Below are positions 7,132-12,694 of a stretch of DNA of 12,694 nucleotides, in pieces (positions within the stretch are counted from its first letter, which is position 1; every line of letters begins with the position of its first letter). The notes below the pieces were generated by a model. The model did no database searches. It had not been told where the DNA came from and worked only from the letters and a program-made list of their open reading frames with translations. The stretch comes from an uncultured Mucispirillum sp. (GTDB taxonomy: Bacteria; Chrysiogenota; Deferribacteres; Deferribacterales; Mucispirillaceae), in the NCBI GenBank assembly GCA_947177675.1, contig CAMWVK010000016.1, forward strand, positions 1 to 12,694. Direction: 5' to 3'. The position numbers and the translations under genes were made by a program.

Positions 7132-8541
7132 TTAATTAGTAAGCTTTTTAATATCAACTATATGATAGTTTAATTTTTCAAGCTGTGGCAGAGCTATTTT
7201 TAAGGCAGCTAATGTATTTGGACGAACATGACCAATAGATATAATACTGCCATTATCTCTTGCCTTTTCTGCTGCTTCATAAATCTTTGCAAGTATTGCT
7301 TCCACACTGTTATCATTATCTAAAAATAACCTGTTCTCACCGCATTTATATCCAGCTTTCCTGCATTCTTCATAAGCTTTTGTTTGAGCTGTTGTGCGGC
7401 TGTCTACAAATCTGTTTACATACTGTTTAGAAGCATTTAGGATTTGTGACATTTTATAAGCATCTTCTGTAACAGCTGAACCCATGTGGTTATTAAAGCC
7501 ATCTACTTTAACACCTAAACTTTCAAAATTTTCTTTTACAACACCAGCAATTAAAATCTCCGGCATATTTGGAAGCACTGCACCCCTGCCCGGGTCAGTA
7601 TTTGGGTAGCTTTTGGGTGCCATTGGAAAATGAAGAAATACCGTTTTTCCTGCTTTTTTTGCTATATTGGCAGTATATCTGCTGTGCTCTAAATGGGGCA
7701 GAACTGCAACTGCAACAGGATATTTTATATCTGCATATTCTTTTGCAAGCTCTGCACTATTTCCGCCATCATCAAGAAGTATTGCAAACTCAACCCGCTT
7801 TTTAGAATAAGGTGGAAGTGGTGGATATTTTGATGATTCTGCCACCTGCTGTTTTTCTTTTACAGGCTTTTTCTTTTCTTCCTGTTTTACAACTTCTTCC
7901 TTTTTAGGCTCTTCTTTTTTCAATGGCTCTTTTTTAGGTGCTTTTAATACAATATTAAACTCATCTTTTTTACTGCTGCCCACTACTTTATTTTGAGCAG
8001 ATTCCACTTTATAGCCGTGTTTTCTAAGTATAGAGCTTATAGCTGAATTTATACCACTCTGCATATTTTCATCACATATAATATCAAAATATGTTATTTG
8101 TTTGCCTGTGCTTGTTTTTGACTGACGCTCTTTAACAGATGAGCGGCTTATCTCATGGTCATAAAGCACAAGGCGAATTAAATCTGTTATATCATCATGG
8201 CTAACTGCTGCCTGCTCTTTTTCCTTTTTAGGCTCTTCTTTTTTCACAGGCTCTTTTTTAGGTATAGGAACAGTTTTTGCAACCTGCTGTTTCTGTTCTT
8301 TCTGCTCTTTTTTCTCTGCTGTTTCTTTTTTCTGTGCAGGGATAACTGTTACTGTTTTAGGCTCTTCTTTTTCTTTAGAGCCAGTAATACTCATAATGCT
8401 GAAAGAGATTAAAGCAATAAGCACAACAATAAGACCAATGCCTAAAAATACACCGCTCCCTGCTGATTTAGATTTTGATGTTTTTTTACGGGCAGTAGTT
8501 TTTCTGCCCGCAGGTCTCTTATTTGTTTGACGAGCTGCCAT
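7132..8541 (-). CDS. Membrane-anchored divergent polysaccharide deacetylase (YibQ family)
   Basis: The 469-residue product has a basic N-terminus (1-29), one membrane segment (about 31-53), a Lys/Glu/Pro linker (57-110), a small alpha/beta domain (about 113-200), a second such linker (202-238) and the catalytic-type domain (about 248-469). That domain shows the divergent polysaccharide deacetylase signatures: ILLDDGGNS (254-262), LHFPMAPKSY (303-312), GFNNHMGSAVT (348-358), FVDSRTT (378-384), RLFLD (404-408) and IGHVRPNT (436-443). The topology places it in the periplasm, probably acting on peptidoglycan or another glycan; the substrate is unknown for the family. In Escherichia coli, yibQ is next to envC, and here envC, ctpA and this gene are consecutive, which suggests a role in wall remodelling at division. 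The ATG at 8541 overlaps the ctpA end by 23 bases, with AAAGG about 11 bases upstream. The linkers are encoded by a near-identical repeat. Confidence 0.88.
   Translation of the reverse strand: MAARQTNKRPAGRKTTARKKTSKSKSAGSGVFLGIGLIVVLIALISFSIMSITGSKEKEEPKTVTVIPAQKKETAEKKEQKEQKQQVAKTVPIPKKEPVKKEEPKKEKEQAAVSHDDITDLIRLVLYDHEISRSSVKERQSKTSTGKQITYFDIICDENMQSGINSAISSILRKHGYKVESAQNKVVGSSKKDEFNIVLKAPKKEPLKKEEPKKEEVVKQEEKKKPVKEKQQVAESSKYPPLPPYSKKRVEFAILLDDGGNSAELAKEYADIKYPVAVAVLPHLEHSRYTANIAKKAGKTVFLHFPMAPKSYPNTDPGRGAVLPNMPEILIAGVVKENFESLGVKVDGFNNHMGSAVTEDAYKMSQILNASKQYVNRFVDSRTTAQTKAYEECRKAGYKCGENRLFLDNDNSVEAILAKIYEAAEKARDNGSIISIGHVRPNTLAALKIALPQLEKLNYHIVDIKKLTN
7897..7939 (-). repeat. Direct repeat, copy B (linker 2 of the deacetylase)
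   Basis: This 43-base stretch matches 8221-8263 at 41 of 43 positions by eye. It encodes PKKEPLKKEEPKKE in the second Lys/Glu/Pro linker. The two copies lie 324 bases apart, an exact multiple of three, and flank the small alpha/beta domain. Confidence 0.75.
8221..8263 (-). repeat. Direct repeat, copy A (linker 1 of the deacetylase)
   Basis: This is the partner of 7897-7939. It encodes PKKEPVKKEEPKKE in the first linker; the two differing bases lie around the Val/Leu codon. A third, shorter match (about 18 bases, around 8357-8374) encodes KEKEEPK nearer the membrane segment. Such repeats can expand or contract by slippage or recombination without breaking the frame. Confidence 0.75.
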
Positions 8542-9901
8542 ATACTAACATACCTTTTAATACTTGAACTGCTGATATATATTGTAAATCATCATTTAAA
8601 GGCAGCACCTGTGATGCTCTTTTTATTGCATCATCTACAGCTGCACTGCTGTTATCTTTTTCATTTTCGCCTTTTAAATGACCTGATAAATCCTTTTCTT
8701 TTATAACATAATAATCAGAATTATATTCAATTATACCCGGCTCTACTTCCACATCAGGTTTGATACCTACCCCTTGAATAGAGCGTGCCGCAGGTGTATA
8801 ATATCTTGATGTTGTAAGGCGGACAGCTGAACCGTCTGAAAGTGGAACAATAGACTGAACACTGCCTTTTCCAAAAGTAGATTTGCCAACAATTACTGCT
8901 CTTTTATAATCCTGCATAGAACCAGCGATTATCTCACTAGCTGAAGCTGACCATTCATTAACTATTATAACCATAGGAATAGTTCTGTTTGAAAAATTAA
9001 CTGATTCTGTTTTATAATGTTTTTCCTGTTTATCTCTTTCTCTTGTAAAAACTACTGTCTGGTTTACAGGTAAAAAGATACTTGCAATAGATATGGCTTC
9101 GTTTAAAAGACCGCCGCCATTATTTCTTAAATCAAGGACTAAACCCTTTGCTCCAGAATTAGTTAATGCTTTAACTGCCTCCGTCATTTCTCTGTATGAA
9201 TTTTCCTGAAACTGTGTAAGCCTGATGTAACCAAGTGTTTTATCAATCATTTCATATTTTACTGATTTTATCTTAATGATTGCTCTTGTAAGAGTTAAAT
9301 CAATAGGCTTGTTTTCGCCTTTTCTTGTAATAGTAAGCTTAATTTTAGAGCCAGATTTACCACGCATTTTTTTAACAGCTTCATCTAAAGTCATATTTGC
9401 AGTAGGCTCACCATTAATTAATGCAATAACATCACCGCCTTTAATACCTGCCTGCCATGCTGGAGTGTCCTCTATTGCACTCATTACTGTTAATAAATCA
9501 TTTTTCATAGTAATAGTTATGCCTAAACCGCCAAAAGAACCACTTGTGCTTTGCTGAAAACTGCTGAACTCTTCTGGTGTCATAAAAGAAGAATGTGGGT
9601 CTAATTCTTCAAGCATACCTTTTATCGCACCATAAATTGCCTCTTTTTTATCTATCTGCTCTACATAATGTTTATCAACTAAATCAAGAACTCCCATAAA
9701 TGTTTCAAGAGCCTGATACTGGTCATCTGGATTATATTTACCTTTTGAAGATACTTGTGCAAATAAATTATTTATACCTGTATCATTACTGTTTGCTGCA
9801 AATGCTTCACTGTTTGTGCCGTTACTGCTTAACTGTATAACAGCAAATGAAATAAATACTACAGGGACTACTATAAATAAAACTTTTTGGATAATGTTCA
9901 T
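8519..9901 (-). CDS. ctpA: Carboxyl-terminal processing protease (S41 family)
   Basis: This periplasmic serine protease has 460 residues. An uncleaved or cleaved signal/anchor segment lies at about 5-24. An N-terminal helical region precedes a PDZ domain (about 122-205; GGLGITI, AGIKGGDVI and INGEP are visible). The S41 catalytic domain follows. The Ser-Lys dyad is Ser320 in NEWSASASEI and Lys345 in GKSTFGKGSVQ, spaced by 25 as in Prc and CtpB. LDLRNNGGG (256-264) and RYYTPAARSIQGVGIKPD (366-383) are typical. The start is the ATG at 9901, which has GGAG six bases upstream; an in-frame TTG at 9913 would place that site inside the gene. Known Ctp proteases trim or degrade cell-wall hydrolases and their regulators, so EnvC or its amidase are plausible targets here; that is inference. 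It has its own likely promoter. Confidence 0.96.
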   Translation of the reverse strand: MNIIQKVLFIVVPVVFISFAVIQLSSNGTNSEAFAANSNDTGINNLFAQVSSKGKYNPDDQYQALETFMGVLDLVDKHYVEQIDKKEAIYGAIKGMLEELDPHSSFMTPEEFSSFQQSTSGSFGGLGITITMKNDLLTVMSAIEDTPAWQAGIKGGDVIALINGEPTANMTLDEAVKKMRGKSGSKIKLTITRKGENKPIDLTLTRAIIKIKSVKYEMIDKTLGYIRLTQFQENSYREMTEAVKALTNSGAKGLVLDLRNNGGGLLNEAISIASIFLPVNQTVVFTRERDKQEKHYKTESVNFSNRTIPMVIIVNEWSASASEIIAGSMQDYKRAVIVGKSTFGKGSVQSIVPLSDGSAVRLTTSRYYTPAARSIQGVGIKPDVEVEPGIIEYNSDYYVIKEKDLSGHLKGENEKDNSSAAVDDAIKRASQVLPLNDDLQYISAVQVLKGMLVYGSSSNK

Positions 9902-9931
9902 ATATAACTCCAATTTAAAAATTCAACTTAT

Positions 9932-9961
9932 ATTATATAAACTATTTTCAAGATATATCAA
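9932..9961 (-). promoter_or_regulatory. Sigma70-type promoter in front of ctpA
   Basis: On the minus strand TTGATA (9956-9961) and a perfect TATAAT (9932-9937) are 18 bases apart. The -35 overlaps the envC stop codon (TGA, 9958-9960). Transcription would start near 9925, about 24 bases before the ctpA ATG. The -35 sequence is the same as in the promoter at 4108. This would let ctpA and downstream genes be expressed apart from ftsE-ftsX-envC. Confidence 0.55.
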
Positions 9962-11175
9962 CCTTTTTTAAACCATAAGTTAGGATTTAATGCCTGTTCT
10001 TTTTTCCTAAGCTCAAAGTAAAGATATTGACCATCTACTGCAGGATCTACTATAATATCCCCCAGAACATCGCCCTGACGGACTTTTTTGCCACTTTCTA
10101 CAAGCAGAGTATCCATATTTCCATAAACTGTATAATATGATGAACCATGGTCAATAATTACAAGATTATTAAAATTCTTTACATTATCTGCAAAAATAAC
10201 CCTGCCTTCTGCTACAGATTTTGCCTGAGTAGTGCTGTCTGGAGATATTTTTATACCTTTATGCATTATCTTAATGCCAGCATCTTCCATAATATGTTCG
10301 CCATACTGCTCTATTATCCTGCCATTAACAGGAAACGGCAGTTTTTTTACAAGTCTGCCAAATGGAGAATCATCTGCCATATCTGTTGTAACAGGCTTAT
10401 CTTCGCCAAAAGTTTTTATTCTGCCTTGATTAATGCCTGAATTATTTTCCCGCTGAGAAACAGGGACAGCATTTGCATCTTTTTCTGCCTGCAGTCTTAT
10501 CTGGTCATCAAGCTCCTTTCTTTGAAATTTTAAAAGCTCAATATATTCTTTCCTGCCTGCTTCATCATGCTTAATCATAGTTATCATAGAATTATAACGG
10601 TTTTTTTCTGCCTGTAATTCTTTAACTGCACTATTTCTGCTTTCTTCTAATGAGGCAAGCTCCAAAACTCTGGCTTCCTCCTCTACTTTAAGATTTTTAA
10701 GGGTTTTAACATCTTTATTAAGCTTATCTACTTTAAATCTTAAATTGATACCTGCTTTTCCTAATATTTCAAGAATTTTAACAGTATCTTCAGGCTTTTC
10801 AGATGTGGTGATAATCTTAATATCTGAATAACCCATATTATCTATTACATACATATTGCTTTTTGCAATATCCTTTTTATTTTCATCTATTTCCTTTGAA
10901 ACTTTCACTATATTACTGCGGATACTGCTTATATTACTTTCGCATCTTTTTTTTTCCTTATTAAGTTCAGAAATAAGCATACGATAGTTTGATATTTTAG
11001 AAGATAATATACTTATCTGTTTTGTAATACTCACTTTTTCTGTCTGCAGCTTTTTAAGCTCAACTTCTTCTCTACGGATATTCCTGTTTATTTCTTCTAA
11101 TGATACATTCTGAGCATGCACAGAAAAAATACAAAATAAAAAAATTACAGAAGTAAATAAAAACTTAATCTTCAT
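9958..11175 (-). CDS. envC: EnvC-like murein hydrolase activator (degenerate LytM)
   Basis: The 405-residue periplasmic protein has a Sec signal peptide (1-21, SVHA before Q22), a long coiled coil (about 25-235 with a break near 105-145), a polar linker and a C-terminal LytM/M23 domain (about 280-405). The zinc site is degenerate. HKGIKI (305-310) keeps His but has Lys where Asp is expected, YGN (351-353) replaces the usual YxH, and LYFELR (385-390) replaces HxH. E. coli EnvC has the same kind of loss; it does not cut wall itself but activates AmiA and AmiB when FtsEX drives a conformational change. The gene directly follows ftsX, whose end it overlaps by 11 bases, so the family and the partner agree. 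No strong ribosome binding site precedes the ATG, which suggests coupled translation. The target amidase is not in the window. Confidence 0.88.
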   Translation of the reverse strand: MKIKFLFTSVIFLFCIFSVHAQNVSLEEINRNIRREEVELKKLQTEKVSITKQISILSSKISNYRMLISELNKEKKRCESNISSIRSNIVKVSKEIDENKKDIAKSNMYVIDNMGYSDIKIITTSEKPEDTVKILEILGKAGINLRFKVDKLNKDVKTLKNLKVEEEARVLELASLEESRNSAVKELQAEKNRYNSMITMIKHDEAGRKEYIELLKFQRKELDDQIRLQAEKDANAVPVSQRENNSGINQGRIKTFGEDKPVTTDMADDSPFGRLVKKLPFPVNGRIIEQYGEHIMEDAGIKIMHKGIKISPDSTTQAKSVAEGRVIFADNVKNFNNLVIIDHGSSYYTVYGNMDTLLVESGKKVRQGDVLGDIIVDPAVDGQYLYFELRKKEQALNPNLWFKKG

Positions 11176-12058
11176 TGATAGATGATACCTGTTTTAAAAA
11201 TGATACAACACTTGCTTTTGCAGAAAATACTCCTATTATACATACAGTTACACATGATAATATGAAATATTTCATATCAGGGATATTATATATATTAATA
11301 CCTGCCTGCACTAATATGCGGCTGTTAAAAGGAATAAATGCTGCTGTAAATACAACCAGACTGCATATATATGCAAATAATGATAAGAAAAATGCACCAA
11401 ACAAATAAGGCACAGATATAAATGACCTTGTTGCTCCCACAAGAGAATAAAGCTTAATTTCTTCTCTGTATTTATATAGTGAAAGTTTTACAGTATTATA
11501 TACCACAAAAACAGCTGAAAGGGCAAAAAGCACACTCATAGCAGTAATAAAAAGCCATGCACCCCTGCCGATAGCTCTAAATTTTACCATATATTCTTTT
11601 CCGTAACTTACTTCATCTACACCTTTAATATGACCTGCTTCTACAACTATTTTATCAAGAGTTTCTTCTAATGTGTCACTTGGATAAATTTCTATAAATG
11701 ATGGAAAAAATTCTTCTGCAAAGCTTTTAAGTGAGGCAGCTTTTGGAGCATTTGCCACAGCAAACGCCTTTGCATCTTTCTGGCTGTAATATTTTGCATC
11801 TGTTACATTATCAAGCATTTTTATAGATGATAAAATTTCTTCAGCTATAATATCATTATTATTTGCAAGATATACTCTTATTGTATTAGCCTGTGATAAA
11901 TGGTTTAAAAAACCTGCTGTTCCAGTGCCTGCCACCCAGAAAATATGATACATAAAAATAACAGTAATAAGAGTTAAAAATGAAAGAAAATTATTACTAA
12001 GTATAGAAAAAAATCTAATTACACCACGCATAAAGAGATAAGTTAATTTAGAGCTCAT
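11165..12058 (-). CDS. ftsX: Cell division protein FtsX
   Basis: The 297-residue inner-membrane protein is the permease-like partner of FtsE. It has a cytoplasmic N-terminus, a first membrane segment (about 24-44), a periplasmic domain (about 45-165) that should bind EnvC, and then three membrane segments (about 168-190, 214-240 and 263-283). The region YREEIKLYSLVGATRSFI (197-214) is the characteristic cytoplasmic loop of FtsX that touches FtsE. FtsEX is not thought to transport a solute; ATP hydrolysis transmits a signal across the membrane to activate wall amidases at the septum. The ATG at 12058 has AGGTG close upstream and overlaps the ftsE end by 11 bases, while its own end overlaps envC by 11 bases. 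The equal overlaps suggest tight co-translation of the complex. Confidence 0.95.
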   Translation of the reverse strand: MSSKLTYLFMRGVIRFFSILSNNFLSFLTLITVIFMYHIFWVAGTGTAGFLNHLSQANTIRVYLANNNDIIAEEILSSIKMLDNVTDAKYYSQKDAKAFAVANAPKAASLKSFAEEFFPSFIEIYPSDTLEETLDKIVVEAGHIKGVDEVSYGKEYMVKFRAIGRGAWLFITAMSVLFALSAVFVVYNTVKLSLYKYREEIKLYSLVGATRSFISVPYLFGAFFLSLFAYICSLVVFTAAFIPFNSRILVQAGINIYNIPDMKYFILSCVTVCIIGVFSAKASVVSFLKQVSSINED

Positions 12059-12694
12059 TTTTCACCTCATCTCTTATAACTTTGCCTTTTTCCAGCTCTA
12101 TTTCACGAGCAGGATATTTTTCCCGTAAAAATTTATCATGAGTAGCCATAATAACTGTTGCACCAGTATCTATACATTCTCTTAATACTGCCATAATATT
12201 TTCAGCATTTTCCTGGTCAAGATTACCAGTCGGCTCATCTGCTAAAATAATTTTAGGGTCATTAATTAATGCTCTTGCAATAGCTACACGCTGCTTTTCT
12301 CCACCAGATAAGTTTTTAACAACATCATCACGCTTTTCAAATATGCCTACTCTTTTAAGCAGCGGCCAGATACGCTCCCTTGCAGCACTGCGTTTCATAT
12401 AAAATATATCAAGTCCTAATTTTACATTATCAAAAACAGTAGCATTTTCTAAAAGTTTATAGTCCTGAAATATTACACCTATCTGACGGCGTAAAAACGG
12501 AACCTCTATTCTGCTTATTAAATTTATATCTCTGCCTTCAATAGAAACAACTCCACGACTTGGAAGTAAATCTGCATATATAAGCCTTAAAAATGTAGAT
12601 TTGCCAGCACCAGATTTACCTATTACATATACAAACTCACCTCGTTTGATTTCCACATTAACATTATTTAAAGCCTGATGTCCCCCTGTAAAGG
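12048..12694 (-). CDS. ftsE: Cell division ATP-binding protein FtsE, 5' end outside window
   Basis: This is the ABC ATPase that pairs with FtsX. All nucleotide-binding motifs are present: Walker [11 protein letters not shown]-loop VIFQDYKLL, signature [15 protein letters not shown], Walker [13 protein letters not shown] and H-loop MATHD. The frame stays open to the window edge. The residues ahead of the GTG at 12656 ([12 protein letters not shown]) match the conserved FtsE N-terminus, including the aromatic A-loop position, so that GTG is an internal valine and not the start. About ten codons, including the true start, are missing. The 202 residues after that GTG plus the missing part give about the usual 220 residues. 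The segment [14 protein letters not shown] and the ftsX neighbour separate it from LolD-type ATPases. The promoter of the operon must lie to the right of the window. Confidence 0.96.
   Translation of the reverse strand, partial: FTGGHQALNNVNVEIKRGEFVYVIGKSGAGKSTFLRLIYADLLPSRGVVSIEGRDINLISRIEVPFLRRQIGVIFQDYKLLENATVFDNVKLGLDIFYMKRSAARERIWPLLKRVGIFEKRDDVVKNLSGGEKQRVAIARALINDPKIILADEPTGNLDQENAENIMAVLRECIDTGATVIMATHDKFLREKYPAREIELEKGKVIRDEVKNEL

Noticed and set aside
9901..9913. TTG at 9913 as the ctpA start
   Set aside because: The best ribosome binding site (GGAG) would then lie inside the coding region; the ATG at 9901 is six bases after it.
10147..10440. Plus-strand open frames inside envC
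   Set aside because: They are antisense to a well-supported gene with family-consistent domains; no promoter or ribosome binding site supports them.
1..12694. tRNA genes, rRNA genes, CRISPR arrays, insertion sequences and transposases
   Set aside because: I scanned for cloverleaf-like stretches, regularly spaced repeats and transposase-like proteins and saw none.

Overview
The window is AT-rich (roughly one third G+C by eye). It joins a phage-type DNA packaging block (about 1-3900, leftward) to a compact block of conserved chromosomal genes (about 5150-12694, also leftward). Between them lies one rightward gene for a secreted protein. The low G+C and the order ftsE-ftsX-envC-ctpA-divergent polysaccharide deacetylase-tsaD-dusB point to a diderm, Gram-negative-type bacterium. 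My best guess is a Deferribacterota member, possibly a gut organism such as Mucispirillum, but this rests on gene order and composition alone.

Region 1 (1-3847, minus strand) holds the start of a phage late operon: small terminase, large terminase with both ATPase and nuclease motifs, a P22-like portal protein, an 82-residue protein of unknown function, and the first 16 codons of a further gene cut by the window edge. The genes overlap or nearly abut and look intact. No integrase, repressor, lysis gene or attachment site is visible.

Region 2 (3848-4185) is a 338-base AT-rich spacer. It carries a near-consensus sigma70 promoter for the rightward gene, a weaker candidate promoter facing the terminase genes, and two inverted repeats. 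No RNA gene was recognised in it.

Region 3 (4186-5106, plus strand) encodes an exported protein with a formylglycine-generating-enzyme (SUMF1, C-type-lectin-like) fold. It lacks the catalytic cysteines and has a Pro/Asn/Gln-rich tail. It starts at TTG behind a good ribosome binding site.

Region 4 (5148-12694, minus strand) is a tight run of cell-envelope genes followed by two tRNA-modification genes. FtsE/FtsX form the divisome ABC complex that controls the degenerate-LytM activator EnvC. The carboxyl-terminal protease CtpA and a membrane-anchored divergent polysaccharide deacetylase follow. TsaD (t6A) and a dihydrouridine synthase close the run. A consensus-like promoter lies between envC and ctpA, so the run probably has at least two transcription units. 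A weak terminator follows dusB.

Several start codons were chosen by ribosome binding sites: ctpA at 9901, terL at 3483 and the small phage gene at 302. ftsE runs off the right edge. I see no clear new defence or mobile system. The most notable points are the packaging module abutting core genes, the secreted SUMF1-fold protein at that junction, and a strongly strand-biased GCAGG word across both blocks.
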